DNA from: Gnetum montanum
Lineage: Eukaryota > Streptophyta > Gnetopsida > Gnetales > Gnetaceae
DNA: 64,000 nt
Reading direction: 5' to 3'
Assembly (NCBI GenBank): GCA_015680685.1
Contig: MNCI01018936.1
Coordinates: 124,001 to 188,000 of the forward strand
This document shows, piece by piece, positions 1 through 13,300 of the stretch. The notes below the pieces were generated by a model, which was given only the letters and a program-made list of their open reading frames with translations, had not been told where the DNA came from and made no database searches. The translations under genes and the position numbers were made by a program. The number at the start of each line of letters is the position of its first letter. Position 1 is the stretch's first letter.

Positions 1-560
1 AATGTTTCTATATTTAATAGCTAAAATTTGATGCAGACCTAGCACTTGCCACCTTGAGGACTTGTTTAGATTCCTCTTTGATGATCTACTTCAATTTGGA
101 ATTCAACTACCACTATGGCTATCTCCTTGGCTTCATGGCCAAATTACTATAGATGCAATGCTAGCATATCCTAGGATCAATCCCTGTGAGTTTGAGATAT
201 GACCAAGAAAAGGTTTTTGGCCATCTATTGACCACACTTAGCAACATCTCCTTTTGTTCAAGAGCAAGATTTACATTGATTATTACTAGGTTTCCATTTT
301 TTAAGAATGCATATTCCATGTCGATAGTTAGAATTTTCAACTCAAGATGCTCTTGTTTAAAATTTTTAGAAATTTCCAACTCTTCCCAATTAATATCATC
401 AATTTCTTCAATAGAGAGTTGGTGATAAACTTACTCTAGTTCATCTATGCCTTCTATATAGGTACATGTTAGGCTCTCACCATGTTCCATGTAAAGTGTG
501 TTACTTCCAAGATTAGTTATCAGCCACTAGGTACCCTCCTACTTTGTGGCTGCTATGTAT
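1..560 (-). pseudogene. gypsy pol: segment before RT and RT N-terminus (element C)
   Basis: The minus-strand frame at 161-379 reads like the conserved stretch just upstream of gypsy RT, with a motif of the LEYAFL type (here DMEYAFLKNG), a run of the form NRWPKTFSWSY and then TGIDPRIC, matching the usual 'IGW..DIKGISP..C' pattern. To its left, 1-160 continues with a run like the 'KPVRQPQRR.NP.LK.IVKEE' start of RT, interrupted by stops. The frame is broken and the catalytic core of RT lies outside the window. In an intact element this would be part of the polyprotein that copies the RNA genome. Confidence 0.6.
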
Positions 561-599
561 AGGCACTTTTGAATTTTAGATATATCAGCATACTAACTA

Positions 600-1230
600 A
601 ATGCTTTGAGAGATATACTAGTAATGGCCCATAGTTTCTATGCACAATTTCACCCTGTATCACTATACGCGATGCATGAAACTTTTTTCCTCTCGATCTT
701 TCTAAATGCATTTTCTTTAGGGATTTCGAGGAAAAGATCTTAGATTCCCAATAATGCATCAATAGTGCTTAGCCAAGTCCATCCCATGATGCTTAGGAAG
801 TCCCCCTTGCAAATTTCTATTGGGATCATTAGGAAATCAGCTAGGTAGGACCACCTATAAATGGTGGTCATAATTTCCTCCACCAATTCCAAGGTAAAAA
901 TGATGGACTAATCAACTAACTTGATATGGATGTTGCTCTTCTTGAGTGGAGGTAGGTTTCAAGCTTTATAAATCTAATTTAAAATTAGATTAGTAGTAGA
1001 ACCTCAATTTAGAAAATCCTTACAAGGCTCATTCCTAGTGATTTGAAGGTAAATAAGGGGACTTCCAAGATTAGATAGTTTCTTGGGAAGATGGCTAGCC
1101 TTAATCCAATTCGTTATCACATGGGATAACATAATGGTATGCACTTTGGGGGGTGTTTTATTTGAAGGGGACTCGAATGGATTAGATGTATAGGGAGGTG
1201 GAGAAGTAAGGTTTCCAACCACAAGTATAT
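600..1230 (-). pseudogene. gypsy retroviral-type aspartic protease (element C)
   Basis: On the minus strand around 1020-980 the frame reads GSTTNLI, the usual sequence after the catalytic D-T/S-G of plant gypsy proteases. The catalytic aspartate itself is lost to a stop or small indel. About 60 codons later comes FLMIPIEI followed by GWTWLSTIDALLG (about 860-730), matching the C-terminal half of such proteases (pattern LPIE..GYDVILGR.WL). Several stops interrupt the frame. An intact protease would cut the Gag-Pol polyprotein. Confidence 0.6.
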
Positions 1231-1849
1231 GTGAAGGTTTAGTTAGGCTATTGGTTTCAAAAGAAAGGTCTTTTTCATGATCTAGTTTCTAAACCACTTG
1301 GCTGAGAATTTGACTATAAGTTAACATCCCTTGTTGTACTGTGTTGTTATGGCTAAGGTAAAATTTCTACCTACATTAATGGAGTAGGCAGTAATTGGGT
1401 TGAGGATGGATAGACATATGAAAAAGCATAAGGAGGGTTGTATGGATATGAGGTTTTCCCCCTAGTATATGGAGAATGAGTTATATAATACTTTGGAGGG
1501 TAGTAGTAATGTTGGAAGGTGGTGTGACTTGAAGAATCACATCGAGAAATAGGTTGGTGAACATAGTACCCATATGGATTTGGTTGTCAGTAAGGATACT
1601 GAGACCTTAGTGGTGGCATCTCCCATGACTATGGGTGCTACCACTACTGGTACTACTACCTTAGTGATGTCATTCCCAATGGCTATGGATGTTGCCACTA
1701 CTAGTACTACTCATATGGTTGTGGTGGAGCTCCACTTGAATAGTAGGTTTGTTGTTGGTGGAAATGCCTAGGACTACCTTGAGGATAAGACAATCTTCTA
1801 GGTTCTTGCCTTCTTACCATTCTAGGATTCAAAGTGTACATCCCAAACT

Positions 1850-2790
1850 CCTACAAGTGTGACATAATAGGGGAACATCCTTTAGGATGTTCATATTGAA
1901 AAATGTCATACCCACCATCATCATCTGATTCTATCTCCACAACTTCTTTGACTACAGCAACTTTTCCCTTACCCCTTTGGTAAGCATGCTCAACTTCTCT
2001 TTGCCTCCTAAAATCATGATAACTACTTCACTTAATTATTTTACAATTTTTAAAGTAGTTTCAAATTTTTCATCCAAAAAATCCCACATTTTATCTACCT
2101 TGGCTGAAATTTTATATAGATTTTTGGATTAGCAAGGTCTTTTTGTTTGCCACCTCATCAAGTGGTGACTCCTCCTCATTGTCACAAAAGTATACCTCTC
2201 TCTTTCTAATGGAAGGATCTCTAGCATATTCTTCTGCACTTTCTCATTTTCTCAAGTTGCCTTCTTCCTTTGCTACTTGCTCAATTAGTCTTTGAATTTG
2301 ATGGACTCTTAGTTCTAACAATTTCTCATGGGCATAGACTCTAAGAGATCTCCTCATTTCTAATTGGAGTCCATCTATGATATGGTGAATTTTCTCCTAT
2401 TGAGAATAACCATGGCTAGGACATCTATGCAATAGAGAATAGAATCAGTTCATGGCTACATCCAAGGATTCATGCATCCCTTATTTCCATTCTTGGATCT
2501 ACCTCCCCAAGTTGGACACTTGGGAGTACATCTAATATTTGTCATTGAATAGTTCAAGCATTGTACTCCACCATCTAATGGATTCTAGTTCTAGGGACTC
2601 ATACCAACTCTCTACTTCCTTAGTGAGTGTCCTTGGGAATAGTTTAAGCTTTTTTCAATTATTCTCCACATTTTGCAAGGCACATGTATCTTGAAAGGCC
2701 TGATGGTGGTTTTACAAATTTGAGTTATATTCCCCTTCGAACTTGGGAATATTTTTCATGTCTAGCCTCTTGATTTGACTATCCTTTACA
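1850..2790 (-). pseudogene. gypsy gag (element C)
   Basis: The minus-strand frame between about 2570 and 2250 matches the gag core of element B motif by motif: a run like ELFNDKY, then IQEWK, a RCP..GYS block, HHIIDGL and a leucine-rich helix ending LIEQVAKEEG. In B the same blocks read ELFNERY, IQEWK, NCPGHEFS, YHINDGL and LIKWVAK. Stops at former Q and W codons break the frame. Gag forms the virus-like particle. The serine/threonine-rich frame at 2825-3361 on this strand lies upstream of the core; I do not claim it as coding. Confidence 0.6.
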
Positions 2791-3893
2791 TGCCTTGTAG
2801 GAATTCTCACTACCTTTATGATGTTCAGCATGCTTCGATTGGCAAGTAAAGGCTCATCATAACTGTGGCCACTATGGTGGCCATGGTGCCTATGATGTCC
2901 TCTACAACTCCTACTTTCATGAGAATGGACCTTCCTTGAATGTATGAACCCCTAATCTTGACTTGCCTGATGGGCCCTATGATCATTTCAGTCTCATCAA
3001 TCACCTTTATCGTGATTATGCTCTTTGCGATTGTGTTCAAAGTTAGAAGAGGAAGAAGACGATGATGAAGGTGAAGAGCAAGAAGGAGTAGAATCACCAC
3101 AGTACTTGCTATCTCTTCTTTAGTGGTCATGGCCATGATCACAATCATGATGCTTATCCTCATCCCTACCATAACCCTCCTTCTTAAATTACTTTTGGTC
3201 ATGGAATTTATTCTTACCAAAGCTAGGAGTGTGGATAGTAGATTGCAGGTTCTAGTTTTGGCCTTCTTAGTCGATGTCAAAGAGAGGAGTGTCATTGAAT
3301 AAAGAGCCATAAAAGAAGAAGCCCTCACCATCTCTTTTTTATAGTAGGAATGCAGAGCCATTTGACCGATTCCGCTTCACACTTTCAAAACACTTATCTT
3401 GCTACTAATCCCCTTTACATTGTACATCTATGGGATGGTACTCCATGGCATTACTATCTTGCACAATATATACAGAATGAATTCCCTATAGACCCAACCT
3501 CATAAGAGTGCATTGGAGCATCACACGAATGAATGGATTGGGCAATAATACAATGTTATCCTCCAAGTTCCACCAATGCATCTATTCATCTTGGTGTAGG
3601 ACAAAGATGAAGTTGGACAAATGCTCATTGGGATGACCATATACTACCCTGTATTGGTGGAGCACTTGTTGATCTATTTGTTCATTCTTTGTCAATTGGA
3701 TGTTCACTCAAACATAGATGGAGAGTCACTCTTGTGAAAAGAAGAAGACATTCTAGGATTAGAAGAAAAAAATTTAGTATGCTTTATTATAAGTGTTTTT
3801 GTTATTTTGGCATATGATGTGACCTTAGGGTTTATTCCAAAAATGGTAAATGGTTTTCACTAAGTTTCTAGATAGCACACATATCAAATAAAA

Positions 3894-3913
3894 GGTCCTT
3901 AGTAATGGCACCA
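3894..3913 (-). promoter_or_regulatory. primer-binding site of element C
   Basis: Directly inside the LTR boundary the minus strand reads TGGTGCCATTACTAAGGACC. This is a decayed version of the TGGCGCCGTTGCCGGGGA-type site used by many plant gypsy elements (tRNA-Asp type). Element B has the better preserved form at the same position, and most differences are transitions. Confidence 0.55.
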
Positions 3914-3914
3914 A

Positions 3915-4169
3915 TGATTAGCAGAGAATACCCCTACACTTAACCATACGAACCATAAGTGTTCATGCATGATCTGGTCGAATTTTGTAGACCTTATGTT
4001 TTCAATTACACTGGTTCTAGGAAGTGAACTCTAATCATTACAATCATTTTCTTCCTAGATACACTTGTGAAATGCAAAGGTATGGTTAATTATAATCAAG
4101 GCATCTAATTTTTATCATTTTTTATGTTTTATGTTCTAGGTGCTTAAAATAAAGAAATGAAGTAATTTT
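3915..4169 (-). repeat. 5' LTR of element C, inner part
   Basis: Begins TGATTAGCAGAGAATACCCC on the plus strand, aligning with the starts of the D LTR (59446) and the B LTRs (40925, 48677). It is interrupted at 4169 by element A and continues at 26155. Summing both parts gives about 855 bases, close to the 926 of D and 801-833 of B. Confidence 0.7.
4165..4169. repeat. target-site duplication of element A, left copy (ATTTT)
   Basis: ATTTT lies directly before the TGAAAT start of the 5' LTR and is repeated directly after the 3' LTR at 26150-26154. It identifies the insertion as an integrase-made 5-base duplication inside the LTR of element C. Confidence 0.8.
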
Positions 4170-5920
4170 TGAAATACCACCAAATTCAAGTAATAATACT
4201 TCGATGGCATATTTATCTACGTTTAAACACAAGGTAAATTTTTCTAAGTATTTGGCCCATGATCTCACTATTGAGGCTAGGCTCTAGAGCGTAGCTAGCA
4301 TAGCATGCAACACAACCAGATTTGCAAAATTTCCTAAGTGTCAAACAACAACTGTAGAAATGTTTCTAATTTCCTTGCTACACTCATATCCCTCTTGATA
4401 TGCACTCTAGTGTAGCAAGTGTAGTAGCATTCCAGTGGCTAGTCTACACTAGTGTTAAGCTAGAAGTTGTCAATTTAGCTTAGCATGGAAGAGGCATTTG
4501 GAAAATTTTCTAACTCCTAAAGCTATCCCTCTTGCTACACTCTTGAGCATAGTTGGTGTAGCAAAAACAAGGACTATAATTTTTTCCAATTTTTTTAAGT
4601 GTTCATGTTATGCCTTGTCCCATCATGCTATGCTCTCTAGCATAGCAAGCGTAGCAAAACTAGAATGTAGTTTTCGCAAGAATTGCCCAACTATTGTGCC
4701 ACACTCCATAGAATAGCTAGCATAGCAACAAGAAACTACCTCCAAAAGCTTCTAGAGCTTAGCACATGCCTTTATTCTAGCTCCAGCACTCCTCTAGCAA
4801 GTAGGATCAGTAACTTGCACTCTTTTTATACCCCCCTATTTGTGTTCCAAAGTTGTACCTACGCTCAGTCCCACTTGAAAGAGGGAAGAATGTAGTCCTA
4901 GAACATAGCCTCCAAATTACACTATTTAACACTATTTGCATGTACATTGTGGTCTTGGCACATGCAGTTTTGGAAATGTAGCCATAGTCTAGTAGTCTCT
5001 TAGGGCCTAGTGGAGCATACCAAAGTGTAACACCAATTGCTCTAGTGGAGGCGTAGCAAAGGATAGCATGGCCCCACCTACCCCTTACCACATGGCACTC
5101 AATCTACACTACACACTAACCCTAAGCCTATAAATACCCCCACATTTCACACTCTAGGGGTTCAAAAATAATTCTAGTGATGGACATTTGAAGCATTTGG
5201 CTAGCAAAATCCAAGTAGCAATTAAGCATCTCAAGGCATCATTTGGCACCCAAAGCACCTTGAGCACCCCATACACTAAAGCATATCAGCATCTTGGAAA
5301 TTCCTTTATATCCCACTCAACATTGTAGTGCATTGTAGACCCATAGGACACCATGGTAGCCAACCCAATAGGCATGGACCTCACAGTGGACATCAGACTT
5401 CACCCCAGGACACCCCAGAGACTATGGCTATGCTGCTACTAATCCTATTTGTAGATCGTGTACCTTCTCAAAGCTTAATTGTAATTGCTACGCTTCTCAT
5501 CTAAGGTGGTACCATTCTTTATTTTTCTCAAAATTCATCACATTTTTAAGTATTTAATCCATTGCATCTTAAGCATTTTCTTTAACATTCAGCATTGCAT
5601 TTGCATTGTTTACTATTCTACATGTTTTCTTCTATAATTGCACCACTATTCTCATGTGAGGAAACCTTGATATGCTCAGGCTTAGTTGGCCTTGTTACTA
5701 ACAAGAACATCATGAGTGCTCATTTTTTGGCTAACCACCACACCCCTTAGTTGTGTTGAATACCCTAGTTACATCTGGCAAAGTCCCTCTTTAATCAATA
5801 AGATCGTTTAGGATGCTCTACCTTCATTTCCCAGCAAAGGCCTTCATGTGGAGGTTAGGTCAAGGCTATGGAGCCATGAACCCCTCAGTGTTCTAGCTAT
5901 CAATGTTTTTAGTCACCTTA
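4170..5920 (+). repeat. 5' LTR of element A
   Basis: Starts TGAAATACCACCAAATT and aligns throughout with 20750-26149 once X is removed. It ends AGTCACCTTA, where the 3' copy reads GGTCATCACA, so the terminal CA has decayed to TA. It is full of short GTAGCAAG, AGCATAGC and GCTATGCT motifs, including a 20-base inverted repeat at 4627-4646. Frames inside it (for example 4807-5091 minus) are not genes. No convincing primer-binding site follows; 'ctagtaggagaac' at about 5928 is a weak candidate. Confidence 0.85.
5129..5136 (+). promoter_or_regulatory. TATA box in 5' LTR of element A
   Basis: CCTATAAATACCCC sits about 960 bases into the LTR and is conserved in the 3' LTR at 25362-25369, while flanking bases have diverged. 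It sets the transcription direction of element A as plus. Confidence 0.7.
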
Positions 5921-6349
5921 ATTTTTTCTAGTAGGAGAACATTTCCATTTCCTTCTGTGTTCAGTGGTAGTCCCATGTGCTTTCTACACCTCTGTTACTA
6001 GCTTCAAACTAGCGTAGATGTCATACCCTTGTGGTTGTCTATGATTTGGTTGGTGTAGATTGGTCCTAGTTGTTGGTTCCCTTGGAACCCTACAAGATAG
6101 AAGCCAAAGTATATATTCTTGCACTTTGAACCTAAATTATGTGTACCAAGAAGAGTGTAGCTTGCCCTTAGCATGAGAGCGTAGCAAAATCTAACATAGT
6201 AAGCATAGCACCAAAGTTAGAAATTTTTTTTTCAGAAGCACTCTCAAACATAGCTATCATTTTAACATTTCTATATTTAGCCATTTTTGGCAATTATTAT
6301 ACATAGCTATTTCTTTTCCATTGTTGCACCTTTTGCATTTTCTCACAAT

Positions 6350-9116
6350 AGCATGAACCCTAAAGAGCCTTCAACTTCCACCTCACGTACAATTGTTGTT
6401 TAACCTATTCAATGGGAATTCAAAATTAACATTCCCTGAGCAGGGGGCCCCATATTCATGGGAAGGTAATCCCTTAGGTTCTATAACCAATCTCCCGATC
6501 ACATGATGCTTAACAAAGACAAATACAACTTCCTTTGTGCAAACCTCTAGGTGAGCCTTCCCTTAGACTGCCAAGAGTTGGATGCAAAGTGGGGTTATGA
6601 GCTTGTACATTAGAATGGGAGAGAGTAGCTCCCTATCCCTAATGATTTCATCCCCCTCACCAAGACCTTTTGGTGGATGCTTGACCAACTCATCTGATTA
6701 AGTGGGTTGAACGAGCATGATGTAGCAACCAACTATGAGGAGCCTCTACAGGATGGGCAAGAGGAATTCAAGGCTCATTTAAAGAATGAGAATCCCTTTT
6801 ATATCTCTTTCCTACCATCTTCCTCTAACATCATTTCTTCATAGTCTTAGTCATCTTCCTTCTTTAAGGTAGCAACATCTCCCTTATCATCACCTAGGCT
6901 AATGCCTATCATGGCAAGCCATCAAGCAAATATGCATTAGGATCCAGGACCATCTGTTACCCCATCTTTTGTGGTCTTGTCATAGTCCATGCAATCTTCT
7001 ATGTTGGAATTCATGATGCCAACCTATCCCTATGTGCACACAATGCCAACATCCCAACCACATACAAGTTAGGCATTGTATGTCTCACCTATCTATGTGG
7101 CATCCCCTATGATAGCCCAAGCCATAATCACATGGTGGGGTCGTACCTCCATTCCCTAGGAACAACACATGCAACAATAGCATTCATGATAACCTCTATA
7201 GTAGTACAATCAATAGGCATCCTACGTGATCGCACAACCTACGGTAGGGTCATGGACCATGCCACCAGCATAGTAGGCTGCACAACCAACATAGCCCATC
7301 GCACCCACATCAAGCCTAGATCAAGCATTCTAGCTCATTTAGACACTCATTGAAGAGGTCAAATAGCTTAAGGCCACCACTTTTGATATGGTACAAGTGA
7401 TGGACTTCTACTGGGATGACCCATTAGTCCTATTGTTCCATCACTAACCTTGCCTCTTGGACTTTTGTTGCAAGCATGACCACATGCAATCATTTGCATG
7501 TTTGTCATGTTCCTAACTAGAAAGGTGCTATACTAGTACTACATGCTCCCCAAGGCCCCCATATCTTTGTCAAAGGATTTTCTTAGCCAATTTGTCACTC
7601 ATTTCAAGTACAACTTGAAGCCTAAAGAAATCTTGGATCAACTCATGTAGATCAAGTAGGGCCACTTAGAGTCCATTCAAAAGTTCATCCAATGATGGAG
7701 CACTACACTTAATGAAATCCATAAGCCTATCACGAAAACTCATCCACTAGCCATTTGAAAATGTGCAATGAATGACTTCATTAAGTTGAAATTGTAATAT
7801 CTTACCTTGCACTCCTTGAGCCAAGCATTCACTCAAATAAAGAGCATTCATGATGTGACAAAAGCTCGTAAGGATCCAACCTATGTGGACTATAAGAAAG
7901 ATAAGGAGAAGGCCAAGGTAACAACAACTTTTGCAGTGGTGGCTAATGAGGCCAAGTTGAACAATGCCAAACCAATAGCCAAGGCAACCAAAGCTCCGGC
8001 CAACAACAAGGCCACCAGCTCTAGTACTATGATGATCAACCAACCTTCACCATTGATAGCTGTGAGATAAGCTATCCCAAGGTCAAACTTTGAGCACAAG
8101 GACCACTCAAAGTATCCATGATTTCCCATCAAGCCATTAGAACTATTGGGCTAGCTACTTAGTGTTGGATGCATCTAGTACAAGAAAATGTCTGAAGATG
8201 CTTACAAGCATCATGATCACTACTACAAGCTCCTCAAAGACCCATCAATAGCCACAAAAGATGAGCCTATAGTCCCTAAGATCTTCATCTTGGACTAGTT
8301 CTACCATTACCATCAATTGCCTAGCCATGACACAGACTTCTACATGGCCTTATGAGATGACATACAATGCATGATTGACCAAGGTCAACTAGTTCTTGAT
8401 TCAACCAACCTAGTTCGACTAGAAAATCAATCAATGAATGTCTACAAAGACCCTCTAAATGCAAGTGCAATACACTATGTCATCAATTCCATTAGCATTG
8501 ATGATGATGTAGGATTGACAGGAGAGCCATTTTTGTTTTGTGTGCCCTTTGACAACATTGGGGCCTCCTTGGTGTTAACCAATCCAAGGACTTATTTTGT
8601 TATCAAAGCACCACCTTAGGTGCCCATGACACCCTTTGTGGTTAGGGCCCCATAGCACATTGTGGCAACTGCAACCTAAACACCCTTTGTCATTAGGATG
8701 TCATAATGTGTAGACCCTTTGCCAAGTCTAGTGGTCAGAACTACAACAAGTCCTACTTGCCTAAGGCCTCATCTTGCACATCGCACTAAGCGATCGAGGT
8801 GGTAGCTCAGGAGCCCAAATGAGCACCTTGTTGACCAAATGATGAGGGAATGCATGGCTTTAGGTCCACCTATGCCTGTCCCTTTGTCTACTATTCCTAT
8901 GACCACATCAGCCAAAGCTACTACTATAATTGACCATTGACCAAGCACTAAGGCTCATAAGCAAGCAAAACAAAACAAGCCTAAATCGCCTCACCAAGAG
9001 ATCTACCTTTTGGCTTGCATGGATGAGATGAAGGCTAACAAGACAATTGATAGTGGTAAGGACTTTCTAGATGCATTAGTGCAAGTCAAGCAAGCTCTTA
9101 AACAAAAAATACAACC
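6350..9116 (+). pseudogene. gypsy gag (element A)
   Basis: One frame can be followed from about 7500 to 9116 through many stops. It includes a run like DFLSQFVTHFKYNLKP followed by a stretch on recruiting few residues per codon interrupted by TAG, then a K/A-rich segment (7890-8040). Before it, 6400-7370 is a P/S/Q-rich region ending with the sequence for VMDFYWDDPLVLLFHH. The nucleotide pattern of stops is mostly TAG at expected Q or W codons, with fewer TGA and TAA. Gag would make the particle core. I see no clear CCHC zinc knuckle. Domain identity is inferred mainly from its place between 5' LTR and protease. Confidence 0.6.
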
Positions 9117-9990
9117 TTGAGCCTGTATGACTTGGTGATGACCTCCTCCACTCATCACAAAGTACTAGTTTTTATGTTGGCTTTCATTCCTATCAAAGAG
9201 GACATCCTAGTGGATGAACAAGCCATCCACACTGTGATGATTCCTCCTTTGCCTCAAAAATCAAGTCCAGTGCCTCTAGCATTTTGTGATGAGGCAATCA
9301 AGGTTGACCCTAAAAAGGGTCAGGTCAACACTACACTAATGTTTATAACCATTTGCATAGGGAAATGCAAGATATTCAGGATGCATATTGATGATAAGGT
9401 AGTGACTAACATCATCCCATTCCCAGTCATTGACAAACTTAGTTTAGCTAGCCAAATCTAGGACACAAAGATGACCTGCCTTAAGTTCTTTAGTAGGTCA
9501 CACATTATCATGAAGGAAATGGTCAGAATAGCCTTTGTGATAGGGAAGCGATTCCCCATCACAACTAAATTCATTATCATCAAGGAGATGCTTGGATTCA
9601 ACCTAATTTTTGGAAGGTCCTGGCTAGGCTAATTACAGGCCATCTCCTCACCCATTCACCAAGAGATCCACCTTTCATACAAAGGTGGAGAAGTGATCAT
9701 ACATGGTGATAACTCGGTTCCTCCAACCATCAACAACATTGACATAGACCAAGGGGTGGAGGTAAAGTTCCCTGATGACATGCTTCCCATGGAGGACAAG
9801 AGTCAACCTTGTCTGACAGACCCATTTGAAAAGCCAAAACAGGCAGATACCCTCCCTGAGGAAGCTTTATGGATGAAACTACCCTTTAGCATCAATGATG
9901 AAGGTATAGGTGAATTCTTCCTTGTGCTGCCTAGGCCCTATGCACCCCCTAACCCACATCAGGTTAGGAATAAATTACATGACTAAGGTA
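9117..9990 (+). pseudogene. gypsy aspartic protease (element A)
   Basis: The frame at 9117-9461 reads MHIDDKVVTNIIPFPVIDKL, which fits the protease active-site region (usual form 'ALIDTGA..NIIP..V..KL'); the D-T/S-G triad is changed to D-D-K. After one stop the same frame continues with IVIIKEMLGFNLIFGRSWL (about 9570-9630), matching 'G.D.ILGR.WL'. The frame runs to 9984 and ends before AT-rich sequence. It is inactive as it stands because the catalytic triad is altered and stops intervene. Confidence 0.6.
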
Positions 9991-10349
9991 CCCCCTTAGT
10001 GTAGCATGTGCTACATGCCTACTTGCCCTCAATGTTTACATGCCTTGTTAGCCTTTTTCTTGCATAGCTACATTTCGCATGGTTGCTTGCAATTTACATT
10101 ATTTTCTTTGTTACGCATTCACTTCTTTTGCTTATGCATTTTCATTTGGTCTCTTTAAAAATTAGAAAAACATTAAAAACCCATAAAAATTATAAGACTA
10201 AAATTGCAAAAAAAAAAAAACAAAAAACAAAAATCATAAAGAGCAAAAAGAGAAAAAGAAAATGAATTAGTTTTGTAATTCATTAGCAAGTACAAAACTA
10301 CAAAATTAGTGTGCAAAATTGATACATAAAGAGCATAAATAGAAAAGGA
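9990..10349. other. AT-rich spacer after protease of element A
   Basis: No gene seen. It contains a GTAGCATGTGCTAC palindrome at about 10003 resembling the LTR motifs, and a poly-A-rich tract at 10200-10262 that produces a spurious lysine-rich frame. Confidence 0.5.
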
Positions 10350-13300
10350 AAAACTAACCTTAGAGGATCTAGCATCAGACTCTAGATGCAATCTATTGAG
10401 GCCCTCCTCCAAGCATCAAAGGATCTTGACTTCTGATAATCATGTCATGTTCTCATGAGTGAGGTCAATATCCACAAGGATTTTGTCCTCATCCACAGTG
10501 GTCCATGCAGGAGGTTGCATAGAAAAGGTGGTCATAGAAGTCCCCCCTAAGGGTAGGGTAATCTCTCGCTCTAGGAAACCAATAACCAGTATATGCTAAG
10601 CAAACACCTTAAAGGCCTAGCTCTTGGAAATATCTTTGACAAACATCTCAAGGTGACAAGCCTTTACAGACACATCCTTGAGTTACTACAGGTAGGCATC
10701 CAGCTCCCACTTGTAGTGGTGCTTGTGTTCCTTCTACGTATGCCCCCACTTACATACCTTGGTACTAAATTTGTTCCATTCTTGATTCTTCCAAGAGAGT
10801 AGATCCATCTACAATTCCTACTCGATAATCTCTTGGGTAGTCTCATTCTTGCCTTGGATGACCAATTAGTATCTAGCGTAATCTATCTATGATGTTCACC
10901 AGGTACCATCCTTTTGTGCCCAAGCTAATAAGAAATTATAACGAGGCTAGAGGTCCTCACTCTTTGTGATTAGGCTCACCACTACCTCTTCGAGCTCATG
11001 CATGTGTTTCTATAGGTACTCATTTGAGCACCTATAGGTCCACAACACCTTCACATTGGAAAGTGTGCACTTGCTCATGGTCTCATACACATGACGAGGC
11101 ACCTACTCCACCTTAGGGGGATACACAGAAATGAAATCCATGTGAGATTCTTGGTTTGAGTCCCAACAAAGCTTAGATCCTATTAGCATACAATAAAAAA
11201 ATAAATATTAACAATAGACTAAGCATAGAAGTGGTAAAATAGTTTAAGAAAAATGACACACATTCTAAGTTTGTGATCTACCTACTCTATGTGGTCCACC
11301 ATGTCCTCCATGATGCCTTTCATGAAGGAAAATTTATCTGGTGTCTCTACCCATGGCTTCATGTGATGGATAGGCACTAGTAGTGGATCACTAACAAGAA
11401 GGTTTGAGACTATGATACAAACACAACATGACACTTAGTGATAACTAAGTAGTTAAAGGGTTAATTGTAAAAGGCAAGAGTATATGGTAATGCAAACTAC
11501 TCATCAAGCAAGCCCTCAGATGTTAGTGTGGGTGGATCTCCTAGCTACACATTGTCAAAGAGATTGGAAAAGTCAGCCTCAGGGTGAAATAGCCCCTCCT
11601 CATCAAACTAGTCAAAGATCTCTAGGCCCTCTAGTGGCTCCCCCCTACAAGCTACCTCCTCCTTGACCTAAGGAGGGGTCTCATCCATTGCTCTTTTTGT
11701 CGCTGCTGCTACTTCCTTAGTAGCCATCTTGCTTGACTCACATGACATAGTAGTATTAACATAGTATAATAAAATAAAAACAACAAAAATAAACAAAAAC
11801 AAACATAAGCCATATGCATCTATGGTTTTATCTAACTTGTAATCACCAAATGCAGTGTGGATATCTTGAGGTGAACTTTCCTGATTCTTTCTTGTCCAAC
11901 TGTAGGGGTAGTCTCCTTGGTTGGGTGTAGCCTCTTGATTTTTTTCTTGGAGGGCCCCACCATCTTCATGATATACTACTCCACCGTCTTTTTATCCCCA
12001 ATAATAGTTAGTGGACACTCACCTATGTTGTCACAGGAATATGGTGACTGTCACCTTCCAAGATGTGCCTTCATCATAACTAAATACAACTTCTTAATTC
12101 CCTCAGGAGGGTCCTATGTACAAGTGGTGGCAAATAAATTCTTAATCCACAGCTTGGATAGTTGGTTGCAATCCTACATAACCCAATGTCCACTATCCTT
12201 GATCACTAGGAACTCCACAAGCCTTTGCAAATAAGTTATGAAGAATGAAAAGTGAAAGTTAGACCTTGCATGGACATTGTGGTGAAGCTTGGTAATCTTT
12301 TCCTATGGCTAGGTGGTGATGGAGGAGGCCTAGTTAAACTTGGTGCCCTCCTCTATAACCTCCCATATCACTCATGGCTACTCCACCCCAAGGACCTTTC
12401 CTTGGAAGAGCACCTTAGGAAAGGCATGGGCATGAAAAAGAGGATAAATTCTTTGGACCTCAGGCACATGCATGTGCCCAACCATGATGCCTTTACAAGA
12501 GCGAGTGGTCCCTAGCCACTTTTCAAGCTTCTCTCTCTAGTATACCTCTTGGTTGGGGTTGCCAATGAAGAAGGCATCACTAAGGTCCAAGACTACCCTC
12601 ACTTCGTGCATGTGAGTAACAAAGCGACAAGCATCCTGACTAAAGGAGTCAATAATGGTCACCATCTTCGCCACTAGTGTGCTTGGGCTAAGGTCCAAGA
12701 AAAAGTTCATCAACCTAGCATGTGCAAGTTAACTAGTCAGAGCCTCTAAGGCCTAATGGCACAACCACTCCTATGCTCCCTCTACATTTCCATACTTCAT
12801 AATGAGGGTAATCTCATTATGGCCAGTGGTGGTCACTATTACCTCTCTTGAAGTAATGAAAATTGTAACATAGGAAAACATAACATTAGCATCATGCGAT
12901 CAATGGGTGCATGAGAATAATTAATAGAAATACAAATACTCATGTGGAAAAAATTATGTGTGCAACATAGGTGGTGGCACAACAAGCTCTCCAAAGATAG
13001 GCTTACCACTAGCCCATCCCTTATCTAGCCAATCATAGGTTCACCACCACTCGAATGCCTTTGGGTACTAGGTGGGGTAGTTCTTTAAGTCCTCTCCCAC
13101 TTATTCAATAACTACCTCCTGAAAGCTTGAACTAGAAGAAAATACCTCTATCATGGTACAAGTCAAAGTGAGAGCCCGTATCTCATCATCAAGTCCCCTA
13201 TCATTAACTTTAAACCTAGCATTAGACATCTATAGTTAGCAGTTAGCAAATCTAGCATGGCCAATGAGACATAATGAAAAGTGAGAGCACTTACCCTATA

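Larger units (their letters stand above)
1..4169 (-). mobile_element. Ty3/gypsy element C, 5' half (RT start, protease, gag, PBS, part of 5' LTR)
   Basis: Read on the minus strand from right to left, this holds an LTR portion, a primer-binding site, a gag region, a protease and the first part of reverse transcriptase, which runs off the left edge of the window. The LTR starts at 3915 and is cut at 4169 by insertion of element A; it resumes at 26155 and ends near 26754. LTR and gag resemble those of elements B and D. The element is old: its frames carry many stops and small indels. It is the only one of the three related elements (B, C, D) in which pol is visible. The assignment to gypsy rests on the order protease then RT and on recognisable protease and pre-RT motifs. 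Confidence 0.75.

Noticed and set aside
4807-5091. 94-codon minus-strand frame
   Set aside because: It is inside the 5' LTR of element A and its counterpart in the 3' LTR is not open in the same way.
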